From Rhizobium croatiense (GTDB lineage Bacteria; Pseudomonadota; Alphaproteobacteria; Rhizobiales; Rhizobiaceae): a DNA stretch of 64,000 bases. Within the stretch, counting starts at the first letter, position 1, and every line of letters begins with the position of its first letter. Under the pieces are notes generated by a model, which ran no database searches, was not told where the DNA came from, and was given only the letters and a program-made list of their open reading frames with translations. The position numbers and the translations under genes were made by a program. Below are positions 33,122 through 43,009 of the stretch, piece after piece. The stretch covers positions 114,399 through 178,398 of the forward strand of contig NZ_JAILYJ010000016.1 of NCBI RefSeq assembly GCF_019793465.1, given 5' to 3'.

Positions 33122-33700
33122 ATGCGGGTCACCCGCGAGAAATTTGCCGAAAACCGCGAAAAGATTCTGAGTGTTGCCGGTGTGCTCTTCCGGGAAAACG
33201 GTTTTGACGGCGTCGGCGTTGCCGACATCATGAAGGCGGCGGGACTGACGCATGGCGGCTTTTACGGTCACTTCAGTTCCAAGGATGAGCTGGCACTGGA
33301 AGTCAGCCGCAAGCTGATCGATCGGGTGGGAGAGCGCTGGAAGGAACATATCGCCAGTTCGCCGGAGCGGCCGCTCGAAACGCTTCTCGACCATTATATT
33401 CACTGGCGCACGGTCGATGATCCCGGTGGCAGCTGCGTCTTCGCAACACTGATCCAGGAGGTGAGCCGCAGCCGCGGCGCGGTTCGGGCCGTTTTCAGCG
33501 ACGGCCTGTCCGTGCTGGTCGACACGCTTGCCGATATTGTTCCCGGCGAGACCGAAGAGGAACGCCGCGCCAATGCCGCAACGACGCTGTCATCGATGAT
33601 GGGCGCCGTCATTCTTGCCCGCGCGGTCGAGGACCGCGGGCTTGCCGAGCAGTTTCTGGTGACGATGCGCCGGCAGCTCGATCCTGCCAACCGGACATAG
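33122..33700 (+). CDS. TetR/AcrR family transcriptional regulator
   Basis: A protein of 192 residues. The N-terminal helix-turn-helix reads ILSVAGVLFRENGFDGVGVA followed by DIMKAAGLTHGGFYGHFSSK, the classic TetR pattern. The C-terminal ligand domain includes DDPGGSCVFATLIQEVSRS, common in the TetR subgroup with a C-terminal domain like YcdC/TetR_C. Divergent from the MFS gene; likely represses it and itself through the paired palindromes. Inducer unknown. Confidence 0.9.
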   Translation: MRVTREKFAENREKILSVAGVLFRENGFDGVGVADIMKAAGLTHGGFYGHFSSKDELALEVSRKLIDRVGERWKEHIASSPERPLETLLDHYIHWRTVDDPGGSCVFATLIQEVSRSRGAVRAVFSDGLSVLVDTLADIVPGETEEERRANAATTLSSMMGAVILARAVEDRGLAEQFLVTMRRQLDPANRT

Positions 33701-33702
33701 TC

Positions 33703-34500
33703 TCAGTCGCGGGAGGCGATGAGGGCGTTGGCCTCGATGATCTCGGTGAATTTTCCGTCCGGCGAGAGAGCGGCGAGCTCGCTTCGTAAAGCCTGTTCGA
33801 ATTCGGCTGTGCTGTCACCGAGCGCCTGCGGCGAGGTGACCGACATGGAGAAGGCACGGCCGACGATCTCGTCGGCGTCGAGCAGCCGCTCGGTGACGAT
33901 GCCGATGCGTTCGAGATTGAGGAAGGCGGAGCGCAGCAGAAATTCCTCGTGCTTTATCCAGTCCGGCCCGCGGCGAAGCTGTCGTTCTGTTCTGATCGGT
34001 TCCGGCGAAAAGCGTTCGGAGACCTTTTCCAAAACGTCGCGCCAGGCGGGTGAGGCGGAGATGTGGCGGTCGCCGAAAAGGATGACGGCGCCCTCCGGCT
34101 CGGTCAGCCTGTCCAGCGTCGCAAGCGTTGCGGCGCGGTCCATCCAGTGGAACGAGCGGCCCATGGTCGTGATCTTCAACGGTCCGAAGGCGGGGCCGAG
34201 ATCGTAGGAGGAGCCGAGGACGAATTCGGCGTGAATACCGGCTGCCGCCGCGCCCTCGCGGGCCGCGTCCAGCATTTCCGGCTCCGGATCGAGACCGGTG
34301 ACGTCGGCACCGGCAAGCCGGGCGAAAGCGATGCCGATCTGGCCCGGTCCGCAGCCGAGATCGAGCAGGCGGTCGCCTGGCCGAAGGCCAGTTCTGACGG
34401 TCACGCGTTCGATCAGCGCGTCGGGATAGGGAATACGGAAACGGCTGTAATAGGCGGCGGTGGTGTGGAAGCGGCGGGGCTCGAAAGGAACGGTGGTCAT
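33703..34500 (-). CDS. Class I SAM-dependent methyltransferase
   Basis: A protein of 265 residues. SAM motif I is RLLDLGCGPGQIGIAFARLA, followed by VTGLDPEPEMLDAAREGAAA (acidic residue binding the ribose) and ITTMGRSFHWMDRAATLATL. This is the Methyltransf_11/25 type seen in small-molecule methyltransferases. It is convergent with the TetR gene, 3 bp apart. No substrate can be assigned. Confidence 0.83.
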   Translation of the reverse strand: MTTVPFEPRRFHTTAAYYSRFRIPYPDALIERVTVRTGLRPGDRLLDLGCGPGQIGIAFARLAGADVTGLDPEPEMLDAAREGAAAAGIHAEFVLGSSYDLGPAFGPLKITTMGRSFHWMDRAATLATLDRLTEPEGAVILFGDRHISASPAWRDVLEKVSERFSPEPIRTERQLRRGPDWIKHEEFLLRSAFLNLERIGIVTERLLDADEIVGRAFSMSVTSPQALGDSTAEFEQALRSELAALSPDGKFTEIIEANALIASRD

Positions 34501-34616
34501 GACGGACGATTCCTCGATATTTCAGGCAAGCGCTAGGACGGAACTGTGACCGGCCTGTGCCGTATCCCGATCCTCTCCCGCGGTCGGGAGAGGATCTGGG
34601 CGCTGAGAAGAGGCGG

Positions 34617-35597
34617 CTATTTGAAGCCGGCGACGGCATGCGGGATATAGGGTGCTTCCAACACGGCGATTTCCTCGGCAGTGAGCTTGACCGTGAGCGA
34701 AGCGACGGCGTCCGTCAGGTGGTTCGGTTTGGACGCGCCGATGATCGGCGCGGTCACCACGCTCTTCTGCAGGATCCAGGCGGTGGCGACCTGGGCGCGG
34801 GAAATGCCGCGGGTCCGGGCGATCTCGGCCACCGCCTCGACGATCCTGCGGTCGGCATCGATCGACTGCGTGTAGAGCGTCTTGCCGAATTCGTCGGTCT
34901 CGCTGCGGGCCGTCGGCTCGTCCCAGTCACGGGTCAGGCGGCCGCGGGCGAGCGGGCTCCAGGGGATGACGGCGATCTTCTGGTCTTCGCAGAGCGGCAG
35001 CATTTCGCGCTCCTCCTCGCGGTAGAGCAGGTTCAGATGGTTCTGCATGCTGATGAATTCCGTCCAGCCGTTCAGCCGGGAGACGTAAAGTGCCTTGGCG
35101 AATTGCCAGGCATACATCGACGAGGCGCCGATATAACGCGCCTTGCCCGCTTTGACGACGTCATGCAGCGCTTCCATCGTTTCCTCGACCGGCGTCGTGT
35201 AGTCGAAACGGTGGATCTGGTAGAGGTCGACATAGTCGGTGCCGAGACGGCGCAGACTATTGTCGATCTCGTCGAGGATCGCCTTGCGTGACAGGCCGGC
35301 GCCGTTCGGACCCGGCCGCATGCGGTTGAACACCTTGGTCGCCAGAACGATATCCTCGCGCTTGGCGAAGTCCTTGATGGCGCGCCCGACGATCTCCTCC
35401 GAGGAACCGTTCGAATAGATGTTGGCGGTGTCGAGAAAATTGATGCCGAGGTCGATCGCCTGCTTGATCATCGCCCGGCTTTCCTCTTCGCGCAGGCTCC
35501 AGGCGTGATTGCCGCGGCCCGGATCGCCGAAGGTCATGCAGCCCAAGCAGATTTTCGACACTTCGAGACCGGTCTTTCCAAATTTGACATATTCCAT
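34617..35597 (-). CDS. Aldo/keto reductase
   Basis: 326 residues from the ATG at 35597 (MEYVKFGKTGLEVSKICLGC). The catalytic tetrad is readable: Asp and Tyr in FLDTANIYSNGSSEE, Lys in VLATKVFN, His in LYQIHRFD. NADPH-binding features SPLARGRLT and IIGASKPNHL are at the C-terminal side. Similar to YajO/general stress 69-type enzymes that reduce aldehydes with NADPH. Context gives no substrate. Confidence 0.88.
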   Translation of the reverse strand: MEYVKFGKTGLEVSKICLGCMTFGDPGRGNHAWSLREEESRAMIKQAIDLGINFLDTANIYSNGSSEEIVGRAIKDFAKREDIVLATKVFNRMRPGPNGAGLSRKAILDEIDNSLRRLGTDYVDLYQIHRFDYTTPVEETMEALHDVVKAGKARYIGASSMYAWQFAKALYVSRLNGWTEFISMQNHLNLLYREEEREMLPLCEDQKIAVIPWSPLARGRLTRDWDEPTARSETDEFGKTLYTQSIDADRRIVEAVAEIARTRGISRAQVATAWILQKSVVTAPIIGASKPNHLTDAVASLTVKLTAEEIAVLEAPYIPHAVAGFK

Positions 35598-35797
35598 GAA
35601 ACGACTCCGTGAATTGAGACACCCCGTGCGGAGTTTCATGATCTAGTGCGAAACCGTCAAAGTCGCAGGGAGGCGCAGGCGGAATCGGCGCGGCGATGCG
35701 TACAATGATGCGTGATGCGGCCGCCGGTTCCGTCGCCGGCTTGCACATCCGCGCCGCAAGGTGTTAGCTGCTGCAGCATTTCATCGGAAGCCAGACT

Positions 35798-37426
35798 ATG
35801 CGACTGCCCTCCCATGATCGTTACGACGATCTCTATCGTGATTTCTCCTGGCGGATTCCGGAAGACTTCAATATCGGCCGCGCCGTTAGCGACGATTGGG
35901 CGGCGAGAGATCCGGAGCGTGTCTGTCTCGAACATTTCAGTCCGGACGGCGACCATCTTTCGCTGACCTATGGCGAGCTTTCCGGCAGCTCTTCCATGTT
36001 CGCCAATGCGCTGGCATCGCTCGGTGTCAAGCGCGGCGATCGCGTCGCTCTGCTGATGCCGCAGTCCTTCGAGACCGTGGTTGCGCATGTCGCGATCTAT
36101 AAGATGGGTGCAATCGCCTTGCCGCTGGCGTTGCTGTTCGGCGTCGAGGCGCTGGAGTATCGGCTGAGGATCTCGGGTGCGGCGGCAATCGTCACCAATG
36201 ATTTCGGCCTCGATCGTATCCGGCAAATCCGCGATCGTCTGCCGGAACTGCGCCATGTGATCAGCGTCGATGGCGCTCCCGACGCTCTCTCCTTTGCCGA
36301 TCTCATCGTATCGTATACGCCCGTCTTCGAAGGAGAAAAGACAACGCCCGACGATCCGGCGCTGATGATCTTCACCTCGGGCACAACAGGGCCGCCGAAA
36401 GGCGCCCTGCATGGTCACCGTGTTCTGCCCGGCCATATTCCCGGCATGCAGTTCGCCCATGAGGGTTTTCCAAAGGTGGGCGACAAGGTCTGGACGCCGT
36501 CCGACTGGGCCTGGGCGGGCGGTCTGCTCAATGCGCTGCTGCCGAGCCTGCTGCTCGGGGTTCCCGTCGTCTCGTCGCCGGCGCAGAAATTCGATGCCGA
36601 CATGGCCTATCGGATCATGGCGGAGATGGATGTGCGCAATGCCTTCATCCCGCCGACGGCGCTGAGGCTGATGCGATCCGTTTCCGATCCCCGCTCGAAA
36701 TATGATTTGGTGCTGCGCACGATCGGCTCGGCCGGGGAGGCGCTCGGCCGCGAGACCTATGAATGGGCGCGGCGCACGCTCGGCATCACCGTCAACGAAT
36801 TCTACGGCCAGACGGAATGCAATTTCGTGCTCTCGTCTGCCGCTGCCCACGGCGTCAGCAAGGCCGGCGCCATCGGCCGGGCGGTGCCCGGACACCGCGT
36901 CGCGATCGTCAATGAGGCCGGAGACGAATTGCCGGCGGGCGAGCCAGGCGAGATCGCCATCGCCAGTCCCGATCCCGTCATGTTCCTCGGCTATTGGAAC
37001 GATACGGCGGCGACGACGCGAAAATTCGCCAAAGGCTGGCTGCTCACCGGCGATATCGGCCGGCAGGACGCGGACGGCTACGTCACCTTCGAAGGCCGCG
37101 ACGACGACGTCATCACCTCATCCGGATATCGCATTGGCCCGGCGGAAATCGAGGATTGCCTGATCGGCCATCCCGCGGTGCAGCTTGCCGCCGCCGTCGG
37201 CAAGCCCGATGCCATGCGCACCGAGATCGTCAAAGCCTATATCGTGCTGGCGCCGGGCCATGCCCCGAGCGAGGCGCTGGCCGTCGATATCCGGGACTGG
37301 GTGAAGATGCGGCTTTCGATGCACGAATATCCGCGCGAAGTGGAATTCGTCGAGTCACTGCCGCTGACGACGACCGGCAAGGTGATCCGCCGGCTGCTGC
37401 GAGAGAAAGCTGCGACGGAAGGTTAG
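35798..37426 (+). CDS. AMP-dependent acyl-CoA synthetase
   Basis: A protein of 542 residues of the ANL superfamily. The ATP-binding P-loop is MIFTSGTTGPPKGALHGH; the motif NEFYGQTECNFVL is the A5 region; LLTGDIGRQDADGYVTFEGR (A7) and DDVITSSGYRIGPAEIE (A8) follow; the catalytic lysine sits in LTTTGKVIRRLL. It resembles the medium-chain acyl/acetyl-CoA synthetase branch (ACSM-like). Activates a carboxylic acid to its CoA ester. Its 3' end overlaps that of the convergent acyltransferase gene by 4 bp. Confidence 0.88.
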   Translation: MRLPSHDRYDDLYRDFSWRIPEDFNIGRAVSDDWAARDPERVCLEHFSPDGDHLSLTYGELSGSSSMFANALASLGVKRGDRVALLMPQSFETVVAHVAIYKMGAIALPLALLFGVEALEYRLRISGAAAIVTNDFGLDRIRQIRDRLPELRHVISVDGAPDALSFADLIVSYTPVFEGEKTTPDDPALMIFTSGTTGPPKGALHGHRVLPGHIPGMQFAHEGFPKVGDKVWTPSDWAWAGGLLNALLPSLLLGVPVVSSPAQKFDADMAYRIMAEMDVRNAFIPPTALRLMRSVSDPRSKYDLVLRTIGSAGEALGRETYEWARRTLGITVNEFYGQTECNFVLSSAAAHGVSKAGAIGRAVPGHRVAIVNEAGDELPAGEPGEIAIASPDPVMFLGYWNDTAATTRKFAKGWLLTGDIGRQDADGYVTFEGRDDDVITSSGYRIGPAEIEDCLIGHPAVQLAAAVGKPDAMRTEIVKAYIVLAPGHAPSEALAVDIRDWVKMRLSMHEYPREVEFVESLPLTTTGKVIRRLLREKAATEG

Positions 37427-38700
37427 CCACGGCCGGCGAGCGACATGATCTTCTCGCGCAGCATCTTCGCCATGTTGCGGGTGCTGCGGTACATGTGGAG
37501 CTGGGCGGCCACCTGGCGCATGTCGCGGTCGCCGTTCTGCGTCAGGCCGATCACCAGGGTTCCCATCTCCTCGCGCTCCTGCCAGAAGCGGCTCATGATC
37601 GGATGGTCGGAGACGGCGCAGGAATCGGAGCGGACGATGTTGGCGTCGTCGAGATGCCATTCGGTGAGTTCGCTCATCAAAAGCTTGCCCGGAGAATAGC
37701 GGGCATAGTTTTCGTCATAGGCCGTCTTCCAGGTATAGGCCTCGCCGCCCATCATCAACACCACGATGGCGGCGATCGCCTTGCCGTTGAGGTCGATCGT
37801 ATGAATGCGCACGGCGTCGACGGCGGCAAGGTTCGACACGGCCTCGCGGGCGAAGGCAGTATGATAGCGGTCGGTGACGAGAGCGCTCCGCCGCTTGCCC
37901 TTCCAGCCGCCAGCCTCCATCGCCAGGAATTCTTCGAAGCGGACGTGGATTTCGCGCGGCTGGCGGGCGACGGCATAGACCGCCGTTCCGAGTTCCTCCA
38001 GCTGACGCCACTGGCGGCGCATCTCGCGCATATGCGAGGAGGAGATAGTTTTGCCGAGATAGGCAGGCGCCTCTTCCTCGCTCTGCAGCATCGGGCGCAG
38101 ATAGGGATTGGTCACGGTGAGCGGCAGATTGCGGCCGAGCGCCACGGCCTTGAGCATGCGCACGAAAATTCCGTTCAATCTCAGATCGGGCAGGACCAGG
38201 GTGCTCGGCAGGTTGAGATCAGAAACGGTCAGCCCCTCGAAGAAATTGTCGAGGGTTTCGGCCGCATCCTCGCTGTCGACGAGCGGCGTGCCGAGCGGGC
38301 CGAAGCTGTTCGACCAGCCGCGGATGATCGAGGGACCGACGGCAAAGCCCGGCTTGTCGACCGAAAACGGCAGCAGGAAACGCATGCGGCTGCGGCCGGC
38401 ATTGTGGTCGCGGATCAGGGCGAAATTCACCTGCCTGTCTTCGAGCCGCGGCATGGCGGGCGCAAGGAAGCGTCCGGAGAAAAAGACGTTCGGCTCCATC
38501 GCCCGGTTGGAGAGGAAGTCGAGCTCGTCCTGAAGTTCGTAGCCGAGCTTGCCGGGGTAGAGGCAAAGTTCACGCCCGGGTCGGCCGATCTCGGCACGGG
38601 CCTCGGCCTGCGGTGCCTCGAAATGCAGCGACGCGAGATCATGGATCATGCGGTTGGTGATGCTGTCGGTGCTTGCGGTGACGGGGGGCGGACGCACCAT
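37423..38700 (-). CDS. FemAB/BioF2-like GNAT acyltransferase
   Basis: A protein of 425 residues, soluble. The C-terminal half has the pattern of Acetyltransf_6 (BioF2-like) proteins: FEEFLAMEAGGWKGKRRSAL, IHTIDLNGKAIAAIVVLMMG, GEAYTWKTAYDENYARYSPG, KLLMSELTEW. Such proteins often act in exopolysaccharide or cellulose loci (CelD-like) and transfer acyl or aminoacyl groups. The gene starts immediately after the stop of the flippase gene in transcription order (adjacent bases), so the two are coupled. The acceptor is unknown. Confidence 0.75.
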   Translation of the reverse strand: MVRPPPVTASTDSITNRMIHDLASLHFEAPQAEARAEIGRPGRELCLYPGKLGYELQDELDFLSNRAMEPNVFFSGRFLAPAMPRLEDRQVNFALIRDHNAGRSRMRFLLPFSVDKPGFAVGPSIIRGWSNSFGPLGTPLVDSEDAAETLDNFFEGLTVSDLNLPSTLVLPDLRLNGIFVRMLKAVALGRNLPLTVTNPYLRPMLQSEEEAPAYLGKTISSSHMREMRRQWRQLEELGTAVYAVARQPREIHVRFEEFLAMEAGGWKGKRRSALVTDRYHTAFAREAVSNLAAVDAVRIHTIDLNGKAIAAIVVLMMGGEAYTWKTAYDENYARYSPGKLLMSELTEWHLDDANIVRSDSCAVSDHPIMSRFWQEREEMGTLVIGLTQNGDRDMRQVAAQLHMYRSTRNMAKMLREKIMSLAGRG

Positions 38701-40116
38701 CTATCGAACTCTCATTTCTGGCGTTGCGGCGGAGGGGCTGGCGAAGGCGAAGAGGACGATGCCGAGCGTGCGGCGCACGGCGACATGCAGAAGAACGGCC
38801 TCGACCGCCATGGCAGAGGCTGTGGCAATCGCGGTGCCTTCGATGCCGTAATGCGGGATCAAAGCGAGGTTGAGACCGACATTGGCGGCCAATGCGCCGG
38901 CATAGAGCGCGACGCAGAGATTCTGCTTGCCGGCCATCATCAGCAGCGTTTCGGCCGGGCCGACCAGCGATTTGGCGAGGATGCCGGCAAGCAGGATCGC
39001 CATGACAAGATAACCCGCGGTGAAGACGCCGCCGAACAGCGACAGCAGCAGGTGGCCGGCCGCGAGAACGGCAAGACCGACGCCGAGCGCCGGCCAGAAG
39101 GTCCAACGGGCGGCATCGGTGGCGGCGATCGCCAGCTGGGCATGGTCGCCCTCGGCGATGATCGAGGAAAAACGCGGGCCGGAAGCGGCCTTGACCGAGA
39201 AATTGATGAAATGCACGAGCGCCATGGTCTTGGCGGCGGCGAAATAGATGGCGACGTCGTGCGGCTCGAGGAAAATGCCGACAACGACGACGTCGGAATT
39301 GGTCAGCAGGAAGCTGACGCCCTCGATCAGGAAGATCGGGAAGGCGACACTGAGCCAGGCAAGGAAATCGACCTTGCGCGGACCGTCGTCATAATGCCGG
39401 CGTAGGCTGTAAAGCGTCGCGCCATATTGGCCGAGTGCGGTGACGAAGGTGGCCACGAGCGCCGCCTGCATGGCGGTGACGGCCGTATGCTCCGCGCCCG
39501 TCGCAATCGCAATCAGCATGCAGGCGATGATGAGGATCGGCCGGATAATATAGACCGGGACCAGCGCCATCACAGGCCAGTGGTTCGCCCGCGAGGTGCC
39601 TTCCAGAATATCGCCAAGTGCGATCATCGGCATGGCAAACAGGCCGAGGAAGATCGGGACGAGATAATAGGGCTCGATCAGATCACCGAAGAAATGCAGC
39701 CCGAGCATGCCGGCGCCAAGCATCGCCGTGCCGGACAGCAGCGCGAAGATGCGCGCGGTACCCGTCAGGCCGCGGATTTCCTCGAAGGCGCCCGCCGCCT
39801 TGTACTGCGGCAGAAAGCGGATGATCGCGGTGTGGAAGCCAAGGCAGGAGAGGTCGCCGAAGACGACAACCAGCACCCAGACGAAAACGAAGATGCCGTA
39901 TTCATGTTCGCCCATCAGCCGGGCGAGCACGATCTGGGAGACGAAAGCAAGTGCGGCGCTGAGGATGCGGATCGAAAAGGCCGTCAGCGCTATGCGCTGG
40001 GCGGCGGCCTTCTCGCCGCCTTCGGTCAGCACGGCCGCGAGCATGCGCAGCGTACGGCCGCCGATCGGGCGCAGTCCCGCCGGCAGCATTTTCTCCGCTG
40101 TTTCTATGACCGCCAT
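38701..40116 (-). CDS. Polysaccharide/lipid-linked oligosaccharide flippase (Wzx-like)
   Basis: 471 residues from the ATG at 40116 (a GTG at 40125 is possible), with 12-14 hydrophobic helices. Family marks: LSAALAFVSQIVLARLMGEHEYGIFVF near the N-terminus, LGDILEGTSRANHW, and LLMMAGKQNLCVALYAGALA late. These match the polysaccharide biosynthesis (MOP) superfamily that flips undecaprenyl-linked saccharides. No glycosyltransferase or polymerase genes are nearby, so it would serve a pathway encoded elsewhere. Forms a two-gene unit with the BioF2-like acyltransferase. Confidence 0.82.
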   Translation of the reverse strand: MAVIETAEKMLPAGLRPIGGRTLRMLAAVLTEGGEKAAAQRIALTAFSIRILSAALAFVSQIVLARLMGEHEYGIFVFVWVLVVVFGDLSCLGFHTAIIRFLPQYKAAGAFEEIRGLTGTARIFALLSGTAMLGAGMLGLHFFGDLIEPYYLVPIFLGLFAMPMIALGDILEGTSRANHWPVMALVPVYIIRPILIIACMLIAIATGAEHTAVTAMQAALVATFVTALGQYGATLYSLRRHYDDGPRKVDFLAWLSVAFPIFLIEGVSFLLTNSDVVVVGIFLEPHDVAIYFAAAKTMALVHFINFSVKAASGPRFSSIIAEGDHAQLAIAATDAARWTFWPALGVGLAVLAAGHLLLSLFGGVFTAGYLVMAILLAGILAKSLVGPAETLLMMAGKQNLCVALYAGALAANVGLNLALIPHYGIEGTAIATASAMAVEAVLLHVAVRRTLGIVLFAFASPSAATPEMRVR

Positions 40117-40250
40117 GATGAACACGCAAAACTCTGAGGTCAGGCAAATCGTCCCCGAAGTCTTGACAGAGCAGGGTTAAGAAACGGTTCCGGAACGGCC
40201 CTTGCCCCGCAGACCTGAACTCCAGCCGGCGGGCGTTACCGCTGAAAAGC

Positions 40251-40274
40251 AAATGCCGCCCGAAGGCGGCATTT
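40251..40274 (-). terminator. secA terminator
   Basis: AAATGCCGCC/GGCGGCATTT, 10-bp perfect arms with a 4-base CGAA/TTCG loop, followed on the minus strand by TGCTTTTC. It lies 21 bp beyond the secA stop codon. Confidence 0.8.
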
Positions 40275-40294
40275 TCAGAGTCGTCGTATTTGCC

Positions 40295-43009
40295 TCAGAC
40301 CTGTTCGAAGGCGCCGTGGCAATGCTTGTATTTCTTGCCGGAGCCGCAGGGGCAGGACTCGTTGCGGCCGACCTTGCCCCAGGTGGCGGGGTCCTCGGGA
40401 TTGCGGTTCTCGGGCGCGACCATCACTTCGGAGGCTTGGTAGATCGGAGCGAAATCGTCCTCGCCGGTCATCGGATCGAGATGATGGGCCTGCATCAGCG
40501 GCGGTTCGGGTTCGGCCGGCGCCTGCTGCACCAGCTCGACGCGCATCAGCTGGGCGGTGACGGCCTCGCGCAGATTGTTGAGGAGGGCGGTGAAGAGCTC
40601 GAAGGCTTCAGACTTGTATTCCTGCAGCGGGTCGCGCTGGGCATAACCGCGGAAGCCGATGACCGAGCGCAGGTGATCGAGGTTGACGATATGCTCGCGC
40701 CAGAGATGATCGAGCGTCTGCATGACGATCGAGCGCTCGACATAATGCATGATGTCGTCGCCGAAACGCTCGGCCTTCTCCGTAAAGGCGGCATTGGCGG
40801 CTTCCGTCAGACGCTCGCGAATATCGTCCTCGCCGATGCCTTCCTCCCTGAACCAGTCCTCGATCGGCAGATCGAGGTTCAGGATGTTGGTGACACCGGT
40901 CTTCAGGCCGACGGCATCCCATTGTTCGGCATAGGCGCGTTCGGGGATATGCTTTTCGACCAGATCTTCGATCACTTCGCGACGCATGTCGGAGACGGTC
41001 TCGGAGATATTGGTCGATTCCATCAGTTCGAGACGCTGCTCGAAGATGACCTTGCGCTGATCGTTGAGAACGTCGTCATACTTCAGCAGGTTCTTGCGGA
41101 TGTCGAAGTTGCGGGCTTCGACCTTCTTCTGCGCGCGCTCGAGCGCCTTGTTGATCCAGGGATGGACGATCGCCTCGCCCTCCTTGAGGCCGAGCTTGGT
41201 CAGCATGCTGTCCATGCGGTCGGAGCCGAAGATGCGCATCAGGTCGTCCTGAAGCGAAAGGTAGAATTTCGAGCGGCCGGGGTCGCCCTGACGGCCGGAG
41301 CGGCCGCGCAGCTGGTTGTCGATGCGGCGGCTTTCATGGCGTTCGGTGGCGATGACATAGAGACCGCCGGCGGCGAGCGCCTTTTCCTTGAGTTCCTTGA
41401 TCTCTTCGACGATCGCCTGGATCCGGGCGTCACGCTCCGGACCGGCTTCGATCTCGCCGAGTTCGCGCTCGATCCGCATCTCGAGGTTGCCGCCGAGCTG
41501 GATGTCGGTGCCGCGGCCGGCCATGTTGGTGGCGATAGTGACGGCGCCCGGCACGCCGGCCTGGGCAACGATATAGGCTTCCTGCTCGTGGTAGCGGGCG
41601 TTCAGCACCTGGAAGTCATTGAAGCCCTGCTTGCGCATGCGCTCGGCAAGCAGTTCCGATTTCTCGATCGAGGTTGTGCCGACGAGCACCGGCTGGCCGC
41701 GCTTGTGGGCGTCGAGGATCTCCTCGATGATCGCCTTGAACTTTTCGTCGAAGGTCCGGTAGACCTCGTCGTCCTCGTCGAGACGCTTGATCGGCAGGTT
41801 GGTCGGGACCTCGATGACATCGAGATTGTAGATATTGCCGAATTCTTCCGCTTCCGTCTGCGCCGTGCCGGTCATGCCGGCGAGCTTTTCGTACATGCGG
41901 AAATAATTCTGGAAGGTGATGGAGGCCAGCGTCTGGTTTTCCGGCTGGATCTGCACCTTTTCCTTGGCTTCGAGCGCCTGGTGCTGGCCTTCCGAATAAC
42001 GCCGGCCCGGCATCATACGGCCGGTGAACTCGTCGATGATGACGACTTCGTCGTTGCGGACGATATAGTCCTTGTCGCGCTGGAAGAGCTTGTGGGCCTT
42101 CAGTGCATTGTTGATGTGATGGACGATCGCAACATTCTCGATGTCGTAGAGCGCGTTGCCCTTCAAGAGGCCGGCCTGGCGGAGCAGGTTCTCCAGCTTC
42201 TCGGTGCCTTCTTCGGAGAAGTTGGCCGAGCGCTGCTTCTCGTCGATCTCGTAATCGCTGGGGACGAGCATCGGAATGAAGGCGTCGATCGTATTATAGA
42301 GTTCGGAGCGGTCGTCGAGCGGACCGGAGATGATCAGCGGCGTGCGCGCCTCGTCGACGAGGATCGAGTCCACTTCGTCGACGATCGCAAAATTGTGGCC
42401 GCGCTGAACCATCTGGTTCTTCTCGTACTTCATATTATCGCGCAGATAATCGAAGCCGAGCTCGTTGTTGGTGGCATAGGTGATGTCGCAGGCGTAGGCG
42501 GCGCGGCGCTCCTCGTCGGAGAGACCGTGGATGATGACACCCGTGGTCATGCCGAGGAAGCCATAGATCCGGCCCATGGTCGCGGCGTCGCGCTGCGCGA
42601 GATAATCGTTGACGGTGACGACGTGCACGCCCTTGCCGGAAAGCGCGTTCAGATAGACCGGCAGGGTGGCGACGAGGGTCTTGCCTTCGCCGGTCTTCAT
42701 CTCGGCGATCGCATTCGAGTGCAGGATCATGCCGCCGATCAGCTGTACGTCAAAAGGTCGCAGGCCGAGAACGCGGCGCGAGGCCTCGCGCACGACGGCA
42801 AAGGCGGGGATCAGAATGTCGTCGAGCGTCTTGCCTTCGGCCAGAAGAGCGCGGAATTCCGCGGTCTTTGCCGCGAGCTGCTCGTCCGTCAGGGCTTTCG
42901 TCTTCTCTTCGATGGAATTGATCGCGGTGACGTTCGGCTGGAAGGACCGCACGCGGCGATCATTGGACGACCCAAATAACTTGCGGGCTATACCGCCAAA
43001 GCTGACCAT
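40295..43009 (-). CDS. secA: Preprotein translocase ATPase SecA
   Basis: A protein of 904 residues. DEAD-like motor with Walker A MKTGEGKTLVATLPVYL, DEVDSILVDEARTPLIISGP, the preprotein cross-linking region, second NBD with MAGRGTDIQLGGN and RGRSGRQGDPGRSKFYLSLQ, and the C-terminal zinc motif CPCGSGKKYKHCHG (SecB/lipid contact). It drives proteins through SecYEG. A divergent parvulin gene lies 246 bp away, a setting that fits two secretion-linked proteins. Confidence 0.97.
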   Translation of the reverse strand: MVSFGGIARKLFGSSNDRRVRSFQPNVTAINSIEEKTKALTDEQLAAKTAEFRALLAEGKTLDDILIPAFAVVREASRRVLGLRPFDVQLIGGMILHSNAIAEMKTGEGKTLVATLPVYLNALSGKGVHVVTVNDYLAQRDAATMGRIYGFLGMTTGVIIHGLSDEERRAAYACDITYATNNELGFDYLRDNMKYEKNQMVQRGHNFAIVDEVDSILVDEARTPLIISGPLDDRSELYNTIDAFIPMLVPSDYEIDEKQRSANFSEEGTEKLENLLRQAGLLKGNALYDIENVAIVHHINNALKAHKLFQRDKDYIVRNDEVVIIDEFTGRMMPGRRYSEGQHQALEAKEKVQIQPENQTLASITFQNYFRMYEKLAGMTGTAQTEAEEFGNIYNLDVIEVPTNLPIKRLDEDDEVYRTFDEKFKAIIEEILDAHKRGQPVLVGTTSIEKSELLAERMRKQGFNDFQVLNARYHEQEAYIVAQAGVPGAVTIATNMAGRGTDIQLGGNLEMRIERELGEIEAGPERDARIQAIVEEIKELKEKALAAGGLYVIATERHESRRIDNQLRGRSGRQGDPGRSKFYLSLQDDLMRIFGSDRMDSMLTKLGLKEGEAIVHPWINKALERAQKKVEARNFDIRKNLLKYDDVLNDQRKVIFEQRLELMESTNISETVSDMRREVIEDLVEKHIPERAYAEQWDAVGLKTGVTNILNLDLPIEDWFREEGIGEDDIRERLTEAANAAFTEKAERFGDDIMHYVERSIVMQTLDHLWREHIVNLDHLRSVIGFRGYAQRDPLQEYKSEAFELFTALLNNLREAVTAQLMRVELVQQAPAEPEPPLMQAHHLDPMTGEDDFAPIYQASEVMVAPENRNPEDPATWGKVGRNESCPCGSGKKYKHCHGAFEQV

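Noticed and set aside
36994..39405. Plus-strand open frame spanning the acyl-CoA synthetase end, the acyltransferase and part of the flippase
   Set aside because: It crosses three real genes and has no start signal or domain.
40202..42979. Plus-strand open frame of about 925 codons opposite secA
   Set aside because: Antisense shadow; secA is complete with all motifs, and the frame also runs through the secA terminator.
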